Assembly (NCBI GenBank): GCA_964472275.1
Contig: CAYYJN010000003.1
Location: 21,503-85,502, forward strand
DNA: 64,000 nucleotides
Direction of reading: 5' to 3'
Source of the DNA: JAFDVN01 sp964472275
GTDB taxonomy: Bacteria > Acidobacteriota > Holophagae > Holophagales > Holophagaceae
Each line of letters begins with the position of its first letter. Position 1 is the stretch's first letter. The notes under the pieces were generated by a model. It was given only the letters and a program-made list of their open reading frames with translations, had not been told where the DNA came from and searched no databases. Positions 50,985 through 60,201 of the stretch are shown here, piece by piece. The translations under genes were made by a program, and so were the position numbers.

Positions 50985-52613
50985 ATGTCCCTCGGCATTT
51001 ACAAAGTCCCCACCCCCGTGAACGAGCCGGTCAAGGGCTACGCGCCCGGATCGCCCGAGCGGAAGAGTCTCCAGGCCACGCTGAAGGTGCTCTCCGATCA
51101 GCGGATGGACCTGCCCTGCGTCATCAACGGGCACGAGGTCCACACGGGCAAGACAGCCCAGTCCGTCATGCCCCACAACCATCGCCATGTGCTCGCGGAC
51201 TTCCACCTGGGCGCGGAAGCCGAAGTGAAGCAGGCCATCCACGCCGCCATGCACGCGCGCAAGGAGTGGTCCTCCCTGCCTTGGGAAGCCCGCGTGGCGG
51301 TCTTTCTGAAGGCGGCGGATCTGCTCGCCGGTCCCTACCGCGACGCGCTCAACGCCGCGACCATGCTGGGCCAGAGCAAGACGGCCCACCAGGCGGAGAT
51401 TGACAGCGCCGCCGAGCTCATTGATTTCTTCCGCTTCAACGCGCACTACTACGAGCAGCTCATGAAGGAGCAGCCCATGAGCGGCCCCGGCATGTGGAAC
51501 CGCCTGGAGCACCGCGCGCTGGACGGTTTCGTCTTCGCCGTCACGCCCTTCAACTTCACGAGCATCGCCGGCAACCTGCCCACGGCCCCCGCCCTCTGCG
51601 GCAACACCGTGGTGTGGAAGCCCGCCTCCACGGCCGCCTACAGCGCCCACTTCATCATGCGCATCCTGAAGGCCGCTGGGCTTCCCGATGGCGTCATCAA
51701 CCTCGTCTACGGTTCGGGTCGCGCCGTGGGCGATCCGGTGCTCGCCGACAGCCACCTGGCGGGCATCCACTTCACGGGCTCCACGGGCGTCTTCAACGGC
51801 ATGTGGCGCACCGTCGCCAACAACATGGACCACTACAAGTGCTACCCGCGGCTCGTGGGCGAGACCGGCGGCAAGGACTTCATCCTCGCGCACCCGAGCG
51901 CGGACGCGGAGGCGCTGACGACCGCCATCGTGCGCGGGGCCTTCGAGTACCAGGGACAGAAGTGTTCCGCCGCCAGCCGCGTCTATGTCCCCAGCAACCT
52001 CTGGCCGAAGATCAAGGATTCGCTCATCGCCCAGGTCGAGGGGCTCACCATGGGCGACATCGCGGACTTCAAGAACTTCATGGGCGCGGTCATTGACAAG
52101 GCCAGCTTCGACACGCAGAAGGGCGCCATCGAAGGCGCTCGCGCGAGCAATGACGCGCGCATCCTCGTGGGTGGCCAGTGCGACGACAGCACGGGCTACT
52201 TCGTGCGGCCGACGATCATCGAAGCGCTCGATCCCAAGTACAAGACCATGTGCGACGAGCTCTTCGGCCCCGTGCTCACGCTCCATGTCTACGACGAGAC
52301 CAAGTGGAATGAGGTGCTCCACACCGTGGATAGCACGAGCCCCTACGCCCTCACCGGCGCGGTGTTCAGCCAGGACCGCTACGCCATCCAGCAGGCCTTT
52401 GAAGTCCTGCGCCACGCGGCCGGCAACTTCTACATCAACGACAAGCCCACGGGCGCCGTCGTCGGCCAGCAGCCCTTCGGCGGCTCCCGCGCCAGCGGCA
52501 CCAACGACAAGGCGGGCTCCATCCTCAACCTCCTCCGCTGGATCAGCCCCCGCTCCATCAAGGAGACCTTCGTGCCGCCCACCGACTACCGCTACCCGTT
52601 CATGGCGGAGTGA
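50985..52613 (+). CDS. pruA: L-glutamate gamma-semialdehyde (P5C) dehydrogenase
   Basis: Oxidises pyrroline-5-carboxylate to glutamate, the second step of proline breakdown. The product has 542 residues from ATG 50985 (GGAG upstream), as in the stand-alone group 1 enzymes. FVFAVTPFNFTSIAGNLPTA is the signature, HFTGSTGVFNGMWRTV the NAD fold, LVGETGGKDFILAHPSADAE the Glu, and YQGQKCSAASRVYVP the catalytic Cys. No proline dehydrogenase gene is in the window. It precedes homogentisate dioxygenase on the same strand, both serving amino-acid catabolism. Confidence 0.94.
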   Translation: MSLGIYKVPTPVNEPVKGYAPGSPERKSLQATLKVLSDQRMDLPCVINGHEVHTGKTAQSVMPHNHRHVLADFHLGAEAEVKQAIHAAMHARKEWSSLPWEARVAVFLKAADLLAGPYRDALNAATMLGQSKTAHQAEIDSAAELIDFFRFNAHYYEQLMKEQPMSGPGMWNRLEHRALDGFVFAVTPFNFTSIAGNLPTAPALCGNTVVWKPASTAAYSAHFIMRILKAAGLPDGVINLVYGSGRAVGDPVLADSHLAGIHFTGSTGVFNGMWRTVANNMDHYKCYPRLVGETGGKDFILAHPSADAEALTTAIVRGAFEYQGQKCSAASRVYVPSNLWPKIKDSLIAQVEGLTMGDIADFKNFMGAVIDKASFDTQKGAIEGARASNDARILVGGQCDDSTGYFVRPTIIEALDPKYKTMCDELFGPVLTLHVYDETKWNEVLHTVDSTSPYALTGAVFSQDRYAIQQAFEVLRHAAGNFYINDKPTGAVVGQQPFGGSRASGTNDKAGSILNLLRWISPRSIKETFVPPTDYRYPFMAE

Positions 52614-52619
52614 GGAAAT

Positions 52620-52695
52620 GGGCCACGGACCTCAGGCCACGGACCCCGGGCCCTGGCTTCTTCCCGAGGCCCGCGGTCCGAGGTCCGAGGCCCGC
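52620..52695. repeat. CGGACCTC-family hairpin repeat between pruA and hmgA
   Basis: Left arm GGGCCACGGACCTCAGGCCA through 52652 and right arm GAGGCCCGCGGTCCGAGGTC through 52695 pair imperfectly around CTGGCTTCTTCC. The words repeat every seven to eight bases. A shorter relative lies between bioD and bioF. Confidence 0.7.
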
Positions 52696-52745
52696 AGTGA
52701 CACCCGTCACGCCGCACCGCCGCGAGACTGATTGACGAGGTTCCC

Positions 52746-53906
52746 ATGAAGATCAGCAACGAGACGCCCCTCTTCCCGCTGCGCAAGGGCACGCACAGCC
52801 GCCAGGCCCATGTGGACCTGCCGCCAGGCACTTTCGAGGAGGAGCACGGCCGCCAGGGTTTCTACGGCAAGGTGAGCCACCTCTACCGGCTCCATCCGCC
52901 CACCGATTGGACGCGCATCGAGGGGCCGCTCAAGCCTCACAGCTACGACCTCAACCAGCTCTTCGGCGGCAAGCCAGGAGAGGTCGCTGCGGCCATTGAG
53001 GCTTCGAAGTTCGGCTCGAAGGAAGACGCCTTCGCGCCCGTGTGCTTCCTCTTCAACGACGATGTGGCGATGCACTTCGTCGCTCCGTCGGCGATGGACT
53101 TCTTCTACCGCAACACGGACGGCGACGATGTCTACTACATCCATGCGGGCGGAGGGAGGCTGGAGACGGACTTCGGCGTCCTGGATTACGCGAAGGGCGA
53201 CTACCTGGTCATCCCCCGGGGCACCACCTACCGCTTCCTGCCCACGAAGGAACCCCAGCGGTACCTGCTCGTCGAGGCCCACAGCGAAGTGACCATTCCC
53301 GACCGCGGCGCGCTCGGCCCCAACGCGCTCTTCGACCCCGCGATGATTGATACGCCGGAGATCCCGGAGTATCAGGAGGGCAAGGGCCGCGAGTGGGCGG
53401 TCCACATCAAGCGCGAAAACGCGATCACGAAGGTGTTCTATCCTTTCCACCCGCTGGACGCCATCGGCTGGAAGGGCGACCTCACCGTGTGGCGCATCAA
53501 TGTGAAGGACATCCGCCCCATCGTGAGCGCGCGCTACCACCTGCCGCCGAGCATCCACACGACCTTCCTCATGAAGAACGCGGTGATCTGCTCCTTCCTG
53601 CCGCGGCCCTTCGAGGAGGAGGAGGGCGCCATGCGCGTGCCCTTCTACCACCGCAACATTGATTACGATGAGGTCCTCTTCTACTCGGACGGCCATTTCT
53701 TCAGCCGCGACGGCATCGGCGCGGGCATGGTCACCTGGCATCCCACGGGCATCCACCACGGGCCGCACCCCAAGGCGATCCCCCTCAGCCGCCAGAAGGA
53801 CGCCACGGACGAGGTCGCCGTCATGGTGGACACGGCCCGCTACCTCAAGGCCACGCCGGCGGCGGGTCTGGTTGAGAACCAGAACTATTGGGCCAGTTGG
53901 AAGTGA
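52746..53906 (+). CDS. hmgA: homogentisate 1,2-dioxygenase
   Basis: Cleaves the ring of homogentisate in tyrosine catabolism, giving maleylacetoacetate. The product has 386 residues, shorter than the 430-440 of proteobacterial or human forms but with the core: RQGFYGKVSHLYRLHPPTDW, YYIHAGGGRLETDFGVLDYA, FYHRNIDYDEVLFYSDGHF and WHPTGIHHGPHP, which supply the His-Glu-His iron ligands. The FAH-family hydrolase at 55828 may act downstream. GACGAGG precedes ATG 52746. Confidence 0.93.
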   Translation: MKISNETPLFPLRKGTHSRQAHVDLPPGTFEEEHGRQGFYGKVSHLYRLHPPTDWTRIEGPLKPHSYDLNQLFGGKPGEVAAAIEASKFGSKEDAFAPVCFLFNDDVAMHFVAPSAMDFFYRNTDGDDVYYIHAGGGRLETDFGVLDYAKGDYLVIPRGTTYRFLPTKEPQRYLLVEAHSEVTIPDRGALGPNALFDPAMIDTPEIPEYQEGKGREWAVHIKRENAITKVFYPFHPLDAIGWKGDLTVWRINVKDIRPIVSARYHLPPSIHTTFLMKNAVICSFLPRPFEEEEGAMRVPFYHRNIDYDEVLFYSDGHFFSRDGIGAGMVTWHPTGIHHGPHPKAIPLSRQKDATDEVAVMVDTARYLKATPAAGLVENQNYWASWK

Positions 53907-54799
53907 TCGCTCCCAAATTCGCCGCGCTGGATCCGGTCGTCGCCGACGCCCGGCGCTTCGACCACTTCCTCCACTGGATGGACCAGCACGGCTGGACCAT
54001 GCTTCAGCACCTCGGCATGGTGCTGGTGGTCTGCGTGCTGTTCCTATGGGCGGTGAAGCTCATCACGCGGATCATCCGCCGCGCCGTGGACGATGGCAAC
54101 GATGGCGTGACGAGCGACGCCGAGCGCCGGGCCGAGACGCTCGGAGCCGTGCTGATGAACGCCGCCTGGGTGCTTGTCGTCATCTTCTTCCTGCTGATGG
54201 CGATGGAGGAACTGGGCATCAACATCGCGCCGCTGTTGGCGGGCGCGGGCATCGCGGGCCTCGCCATCGGCTTCGGCGGCCAGGCCCTCGTGAAGGATGT
54301 GATCACGGGCTTCTTCATGCTCATGGAGAACCAGTACGGCGTCGGCGACATCATCAGCGTGGACGGCGACCACACCGGCGAAGTGGAGAAGATGACGCTG
54401 CGCATCACGGTGCTGCGCGACGGCGAAGGCCGCGCCCACTTCATCCCCAACGGAACCATCACGCGCGTGGTCGTGCTGTCCAAGTCCTACGCCAAGGCGC
54501 TCGTGGACATCGGCGTGAGCTACGACGCCGACATTGACCAGGCCATGGCCGAACTCAAGGCCATCGGCGAGCAACTGGCGAAGGATTGGCCGGACCGCGT
54601 GACCGAAGCGACCAATGTCCAGGGCGTCCAGGCCCTTGGCGATAGCGCGGTCACCATCCGCACCCTCACGCGCACCGCGCCCGGCAAACAGTGGGAAGTC
54701 GCCCGCGAACTGCGCCGCCGCGTCTTCAACGCCTTCAAGGAGAAGGGCATCGAGATCCCGTTTCCGCAGATGGTGGTGCATCAGAAAGACAAAAGCTAA
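53903..54799 (+). CDS. MscS family mechanosensitive channel
   Basis: A small-conductance channel that releases solutes on hypo-osmotic shock, about 298 residues. Hydrophobic segments (LGMVLVVCVLFLWAVKLITR, AAWVLVVIFFLLMAMEELG) lead to the pore helix AGAGIAGLAIGFGGQALVKD, then the cytoplasmic beta domain YGVGDIISVDGDHTGEVEKM and FIPNGTITRVVVLS. GTG 53903 overlaps the hmgA stop (GTGA); TTG 53888 is an alternative within hmgA. Confidence 0.9.
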   Translation: MIAPKFAALDPVVADARRFDHFLHWMDQHGWTMLQHLGMVLVVCVLFLWAVKLITRIIRRAVDDGNDGVTSDAERRAETLGAVLMNAAWVLVVIFFLLMAMEELGINIAPLLAGAGIAGLAIGFGGQALVKDVITGFFMLMENQYGVGDIISVDGDHTGEVEKMTLRITVLRDGEGRAHFIPNGTITRVVVLSKSYAKALVDIGVSYDADIDQAMAELKAIGEQLAKDWPDRVTEATNVQGVQALGDSAVTIRTLTRTAPGKQWEVARELRRRVFNAFKEKGIEIPFPQMVVHQKDKS

Positions 54800-54819
54800 A
54801 GATAGGAACGCAGAGAGCA

Positions 54820-54875
54820 CAGAGAATCACAGAGGGCACAGAGGACCAATCCTCTGTGCCCTCTGTGATTCTCTG
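54820..54875. repeat. CACAGAGG-family hairpin, perfect 26-base arms
   Basis: CAGAGAATCACAGAGGGCAC to 54845 and its exact complement at 54850-54875, loop CCAA. Related words extend to 54807 and 54887. It lies between the ends of convergent genes (mscS and the flavin reductase) and could terminate both. Confidence 0.85.
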
Positions 54876-54893
54876 CGTCCTCTGTATCGTGCT

Positions 54894-55745
54894 TTAGGCC
54901 TTCAGCCTTACGCCGACCAAGCGCCAGGCTTCGTTCAGATCTTCGCGGCGCAGGGCGAGGTGGATGGCTTCTTCGAGGGATTCGGGCGCGGTGGGATCGT
55001 TCGCGCGGCGTTCCATGGCGTCGAGGTTGGGTAGCGCCGCGCTGTTGGCGAGGCGGCCGAGGTCATTGGCGCTGAGGAGGTGGCTTTCCTTCAACAGGGC
55101 GGGCAGGGCCTCCCAGCCGATGGGTTGGCCGGCGGGCTTGGCGATTTCGAAGAGCGCGTCGCCGTGGGCGCGGGCGTAGAAGGCGCCGCCGGCGCGGCCC
55201 ACGAGGTCAATCTTGCGGGTGTCGGGTAGGCCCTCCGTGAGGATCTCCTCCTTCGCGTGGAAGCAGAGCACCTCGCCGATCAGCATGATGCCGCTGCCGG
55301 GCTTGCCGCCGAGATCAATCACCTGGCTGAGCTTGCATTCCATCTGGAACGGACTCTCCGCCACCAGCGCGGGCTTCACGAAGCGCGCGGGCTCAGGCGT
55401 GAAGCCGCTTTTGAGGAATTCATCCACGCCGTCGCCGTATTCGGCCGAGGCCACATTCATCTGCTGGACCATGGCGTAGGACACGGTGGCGATGACGAAT
55501 TCCTTGGTCGCTTCGGCGTTCAGGTAGGTGTGCTTCACCGTGCCGTCACGCCCGCGCCGGTTGGGTCCGAAGGCCACCATCGGCGGATTGGAGCCGAAGG
55601 CGTTGAAGAAGGAGAAGGGCGCGAGGTTGCGGCGGCCACCCGTGTCCACCGTGCTCGCGAAGGCGATGGGCCGCGGCGCCACGCCCCCGCATAGCCAGGC
55701 GTTCGTCTGGATCGGGTTCAGGTCGGAGGCGAGGATGGTCTTCAT
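54894..55745 (-). CDS. flavin reductase-like FMN-binding protein
   Basis: The product has 283 residues, split-barrel family of NADH:flavin oxidoreductases. The N-terminal 200 residues show the fold: VAPRPIAFASTVDTGGRRNL, APFSFFNAFGSNPPMVAF, HTYLNAEATKEFVIATVSYA and a final GRAGGAFYARAHGDALFEIA. The C-terminal 70 residues are helical and extra (NDPTAPESLEEAIHLALRRE). Family members often stand beside aromatic-degradation genes, as here with hmgA and FAH. It may supply reduced flavin or act on a side product. Confidence 0.82.
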   Translation of the reverse strand: MKTILASDLNPIQTNAWLCGGVAPRPIAFASTVDTGGRRNLAPFSFFNAFGSNPPMVAFGPNRRGRDGTVKHTYLNAEATKEFVIATVSYAMVQQMNVASAEYGDGVDEFLKSGFTPEPARFVKPALVAESPFQMECKLSQVIDLGGKPGSGIMLIGEVLCFHAKEEILTEGLPDTRKIDLVGRAGGAFYARAHGDALFEIAKPAGQPIGWEALPALLKESHLLSANDLGRLANSAALPNLDAMERRANDPTAPESLEEAIHLALRREDLNEAWRLVGVRLKA

Positions 55746-55748
55746 ATC

Positions 55749-55821
55749 ATCCGCAGATTACGCCGATTACGCAGATTGGGGAGTGCGGCTTTAATCGGCG
55801 TGATCTGCGTAATCTGCGGAT
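55749..55821. repeat. ACGCAGATT-family hairpin repeat, copy 2
   Basis: Arms 55749-55777 (ATCCGCAGATTACGCCGATT...) and 55793-55821 pair at 26 of 29 positions, loop 15 bases. The left arm differs from that at 40804 in only a few bases. It begins three bases before the flavin reductase start on the minus strand and ends six bases past the FAH gene stop. Confidence 0.85.
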
Positions 55822-55827
55822 AAACAG

Positions 55828-56829
55828 TCAGTCCAGCTTGCCGTCGTGATCCATGCGCCTTGGGCCCATGCTCACGAGGGTGTCGGGGACTTCGGGGCCG
55901 GGGATTTCGACGATGCGGTTCACGAGACGGCCGAGGCCCGCGACTTCCATGACGACTTCGTCGCCGACCTTGAGCCAGAGGTTGTCGGTGATCTTGGAGC
56001 CGTTTAGCTCCAGCAGGCAGCCGGTGCCGACGGTGCCGGAGCCGATGACTTCGCCGGGATTCACCTGGATGCCGTAGGCCGTGCGCTGGAGGATCTGGGC
56101 GAAGGTCCAGTTCATGGAGTGCGCGTTGCCGAGCGAAAGCACCTGCCCGTTCACGGCGGCGGTCATGGAGGCCTTCAGCACTTCGCCGCGATCGGTCTTT
56201 TCCAGATCCAATTCGTCCTTCGTGACGAGCCAGGGGCCGAGCGTCGTCGCGAAGTCCTTGCCCTTGCAGGGGCCGAGGGAGAGCTTCATCTCCTCCATCT
56301 GGAGGTGGCGCGCGCTCCAGTCGTTCATGATCATGTAGCCGAAGATGGCGGCGTCGGCCTCTTCGAGCGTGGAATCATTGAGCGCGCGGCCTGTGACGAT
56401 GGCGACTTCGAGCTCGTAGTCCAGGCGCGTGAGGTGGTGGCGGCGCACCGTGAGGTCGCCGGGGCCGGTGACGGCCTGGTGGTTGGTGAAGTAGGTGACG
56501 GGGAAGAGGTCGAATTCCGGGATCATCTCCAGGCCGCGGTTGCGGCGGGCCGTGGCCACATGCTGGCGGAAGGCGTAGCCATCGCGCATGGAGACGGGCC
56601 GGGGCACGGGGGCGAGGAGTGTGACGGCCGTCGCGTCGAGGATCGCGGCGGCGGGCGGATGGGCCTCGGCGGCGCGGGCCTTCGGCATCAGCTCATCCTG
56701 TCGGCGGATCAGCTCCAGCATGTCCACGGCGAGGCTGGCATCCGCGGCGGCGAAATCGAGGATGCGGCCATCCTTCAGCACGCAGCCGATGCGTTCCCGG
56801 TCCGAATGGCGGAAGGTGACGAGCTTCAT
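55828..56829 (-). CDS. fumarylacetoacetate hydrolase family protein
   Basis: The product has 333 residues. FAH fold with metal ligands in DYELEVAIVTGRALNDST and IFGYMIMNDWSARHLQMEEM, then LGPCKGKDFATTLGPWLV and GSGTVGTGCLLELNG. Together with hmgA this suggests completion of tyrosine breakdown (fumarylacetoacetate to fumarate and acetoacetate), although FAH-family enzymes also act on other acylpyruvates. No maleylacetoacetate isomerase is seen here. Confidence 0.9.
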   Translation of the reverse strand: MKLVTFRHSDRERIGCVLKDGRILDFAAADASLAVDMLELIRRQDELMPKARAAEAHPPAAAILDATAVTLLAPVPRPVSMRDGYAFRQHVATARRNRGLEMIPEFDLFPVTYFTNHQAVTGPGDLTVRRHHLTRLDYELEVAIVTGRALNDSTLEEADAAIFGYMIMNDWSARHLQMEEMKLSLGPCKGKDFATTLGPWLVTKDELDLEKTDRGEVLKASMTAAVNGQVLSLGNAHSMNWTFAQILQRTAYGIQVNPGEVIGSGTVGTGCLLELNGSKITDNLWLKVGDEVVMEVAGLGRLVNRIVEIPGPEVPDTLVSMGPRRMDHDGKLD

Positions 56830-56853
56830 GAGGCCTCCAGCCTTCCAGTTTAA

Positions 56854-56886
56854 ACGACGAGGCCCGGCTGGGCCGGGCCTCGTCGT
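56854..56886 (-). terminator. terminator downstream of the Oar-like receptor
   Basis: ACGACGAGGCCCGG (56854-56867) pairs with CCGGGCCTCGTCGT (56873-56886), 14 perfect pairs with a five-base loop. It lies 20 bases after the receptor stop on the minus strand, with TTTAAA beyond the stem. Confidence 0.75.
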
Positions 56887-56905
56887 CTTAGGGCTGTGCC
56901 TTGAA

Positions 56906-59900
56906 TCACCAGCTAAAGCGGACGCCCAACTGGATCTGGCGGTTGTAGTCCTGGGGCGTCACGACCGCGCTGCCGAACGCGGGCGCGGCCTGGATGCTCT
57001 GGATGGCGGTCTGGTTGTAGTGGTTGAACACATTGAACACATCCAGCATCAGCTCCATGCCGCCCTTCTTGCCCAGGTTGAATTTGCGGTCCAGGCGGAT
57101 GTCCATGTTGCTGGTGAAGGGCAGGGTATGGGCATTGCGGCCTTCGCCGATGGGACGGTCGGACGCGGGCGCGCCGCCATCGCCATTGCCGAAGTTCTGG
57201 CCGCCCAAGGTGCCGTAGTCGTTGTCCACGCCCGTGAAGATCGTGTAGGGGCGGCCCGAGGCGAAGCGGCCGATGAAGGAGGCGGTCCAGTTGCGGAAGA
57301 AGGCGTTCTGCCAGTTCTTGCTGCTGAACACGCCGCTCACGATGAAGCGGTTGCGCTGGTCCTGGTTGCTCGGGCCCATGTCCACCTTGGGATCGAAGGT
57401 GTTCATGGGTTCCACATCCGTCACCCAGTCGGTGTAGTTGTCCTCGGCCTTGCTGTAGGTGTAGCTGAAGTTGAAGGCCGCCGTGTCGCGGAGCTGCCAC
57501 TGCATGCCGAAGGTGGCCGCCCGGTACTTGCTCTCGCCGCTGCCCTCGTACTTGATCACGGAGCTGTAGCGGCTGTCGGGGCGGATGGTGGGCGGCTGGC
57601 CCGGCGCGCCGAAGGCGGGATTCGGGATGAGCGCGTTCACATCACGCACCATCAGGAAATGCTCGCCCTTCGCGTAGACCGCGTCGAAGGTGAACTTCAG
57701 GTTGGAGAGCGGGGCGATCTCAAGGCCGAGGTTCGCCTGCTTGGTCTCGGGCATTTCGGAATGGCCGGGCAGCAGCAGGGACTTGATGCCGCCGGGGTTG
57801 GACTGGTAGCGGCGGTTGGTGTTGCCGTTGGCATTGGCCCAGGTCGCCCAGACAGTCGTATCCGGAGGATTCAGGATCTGGACGATGGTCTGCATGTCCG
57901 TGCCGTTGTTCAGGTACACGGCACCGAAGGGCCCGAGCTGGGTGCGGCCGGAGAAGGTGCCGTAGCCGCCGTAGAGGCGCGTGGCGTCCGACATCTGCCA
58001 GTTGAAGGAGAGGCGCGGGCTGACGCGGCTGCTGCTCCAATCCAAGGAGTGGTTGAAAAGATCCTTGGCGTAGTAGAGATGATTGGGGTCGTTAGGAACC
58101 ACCGTGGCGCCGGTGCTGCCGGGCAGCGCGTAGACGGACCAGCTCGCGAGCTGCTGGGGGCCACCGGCGGCGAGGGCGTCATAGTCCACCACATCGTGGA
58201 AGGTGGGCAGGACTTCCTTGTCGTAGCGCAGGCCGAGATTCAGCGAGAAGCGATCCGTGATCTGCCAGTTGTCCTGGAAGAAGGCGNNNNNNNNNNNNNN
58301 NNNNNNNNNNNNNNNNNNNNNNNNNNNNNNNNNNNNNNNNNNNNNNNNNNNNNNNNNNNNNNNNNNNNNNNNNNNNNNNNNNNNNNGCCGAGATTCAGCG
58401 AGAAGCGATCCGTGATCTGCCAGTTGTCCTGGAAGAAGGCGCTGTAGTAGCCCGCCTTGATATCCAGGTTGTCCTTGCCGAAGCCCTGGATGAAGGCCAC
58501 CGGCAGGCCGAAGCCGCCGTAGGGGTTCGGGGCCATCATGGCCTGGAGCCCGTTGGCGAAGGGGCCGAAGCCCTGGAAGCGATAGACGCCCGCGAACTGC
58601 AGGGGCAGGCTGCCGCTCACCTTGGTCTGCATCAGATCCACGCCGAACTTCAGCGTGTGCTTGCCCGCGAACCAGGTGGCCGCGTCGAACAGCTCGTAGT
58701 CCTTCTCGGTCCGGAGCTGAGGCAGGAAGCGCTGGGTGCCGAAGGTGGCGATGCCCGCGAGCGTGACGGAAGGCCCGAGATTCGGGTCCAGGCTTTCCAG
58801 ATCGTGGTCCCGCTTGCTGCCGAGGATGCGGAAGTCGTTCACGAAGGTGCCGCTGGGCGTCCAGAGGTTGGCGAGGCTGAAGGCCTGGTCCGTGATGTCC
58901 CGGGTGCCGCCCGCCGTGGGATCGAGGGTGCCCAAGGGGCCGCCGCCGCCGCCCCAGCCGAGCTGGCTGCCGTTGGATTCCTTGGCGGCGTTGTAGCGCA
59001 TCGTCCAGTGGCTCGCCGCGCTGGCGTACCAATCCAACTTGATGAGGCCCGTGGTGTAGTTCTCGTTCCAGGTGCGCAGGCCGGGGTGCAGGGTGTAGCC
59101 CGAAGCCGCCTGCACCGCGGTGACGAGGGCCGGGTCGTACTGGGTGTTGGTCGAGTCATCGGTGTTGTAGCGCTCGACGCTCACCAGGTAGAAGAGCTTG
59201 TCCTTGATGAGCGGGCCGCTCACCGTCGCGCCGAACTGGCGCTGCGTGTACGGCGCGTCCAGGTTCCCCTGGCCGGGGCGCTTGGCGTCCCATTTGCCGG
59301 TGCGGTAGAAGGTGAACACATCGCCCGTGAAGTCGTTGCCGCCGCTCTTGGTGACGATGTTCAGCGCGCCGCCCGCCGCGCGGCCGTATTCCGCCGAGAA
59401 GCCGTTGGCGACGACGACGAATTCCTGGATGGCGTCCTGGCTGAAGGTGGTGCGGGTGGAGCCCACGGACACATCGTTGTTGTCCAGACCGTCCACCATG
59501 ATGTTGTTCACGCGCGGGTTCTGGCCGAGGAAGGAGAGCTTGGAGCCCGCCGCCGCGCCGCCGCCGCTGCTGGTGGGGCTGTTGTCCTGGGCCACCAGCG
59601 GCGTCGTGAGGCTGAAGCTCGTGAAGTCGCGGCGATTGATCGGCAGGTTCGTGATCTGGTTCGTGTCAATGGTGTTCGACACCTGCGTGCGGGTCGGGTC
59701 CACGACGCTGGTCTGCCCCAGCACTTCCACCGTGGCGCTGGCTTCCAGCGCTTGCAGGTCCACGCGCACATCCTGCGTGGAGGCGAGGCGCACGCCGATG
59801 GCGCTGATGCGCTTGGTGGAGAAGCCCGGCGCCTCCACCGTGAGCGTGTAGCTGCCCGGCGTGAGGAGGCGGAAGGCGAAGGCGCCGCCGGCATCGGCGA

Positions 59901-60093
59901 TGACCGCGCGGGACTGGCCGGTGGCGTCGTCGTTCAGCGTCACCTTCGCGCCGACGATGGTCTTGCCGCCGGAATCGCGGACGAGGCCCTTCAAGTCGCC
60001 GGTGGTCACGCCCGTGCTTTGCGCGGCGAGCGTCATGCAGAGGGCGGAACAGGCCGCCAGAGGTAGGAGGGAAAGAAGGCGACGCGAGGCCAT
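56906..60093 (-). CDS. Oar-like TonB-dependent receptor with carboxypeptidase-regulatory domain (split by false gap)
   Basis: An outer-membrane receptor; 1010 residues once the gap is closed. Signal peptide near residues 1-26 (ASRRLLSLLPLAACSALC). A carboxypeptidase-regulatory-like domain follows (TTGDLKGLVRDSGGKTIVGA, PGSYTLTVEAPGFSTK), then a plug (NNIMVDGLDNNDVSVG, FSAEYGRAAGGALNIVTKSG) and a long barrel ending QLGVRFSW. This layout is common in Acidobacteria and myxobacteria. The N run at 58287-58386 is flanked by identical 55-base ends; removing one copy and the N run keeps the frame exactly (3033 bases, 1011 codons). GGGAG precedes ATG 60093. Substrate unknown, perhaps peptides or glycans. 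Confidence 0.9.
58287..58386. other. assembly gap (100 N), probably spurious
   Basis: The 55 bases on the left (58232-58286) and on the right (58387-58441) are identical, starting GCCGAGATTCAGCGAGAAGC and ending GGAAGAAGGCG. Two contigs that overlap by an assembler-length word were joined by N instead of merged. Confidence 0.93.
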
Positions 60094-60201
60094 GCGAGCT
60101 CCCGGAGGGTGGGCTGAAAATCTTGAAAAGAAGTGGCCTGAGCATAGGAAGAAAGCCAAGCAGTGGCAAGGCGTTCCATGCGCCGCCGGGCCTACCCGGA
60201 G

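Noticed and set aside
39104..55821. Interpretation of the hairpins as integron attC sites
   Set aside because: No GTTRRRY core or conserved R/L box layout, no integrase, and the flanking genes are housekeeping genes and not cassettes.
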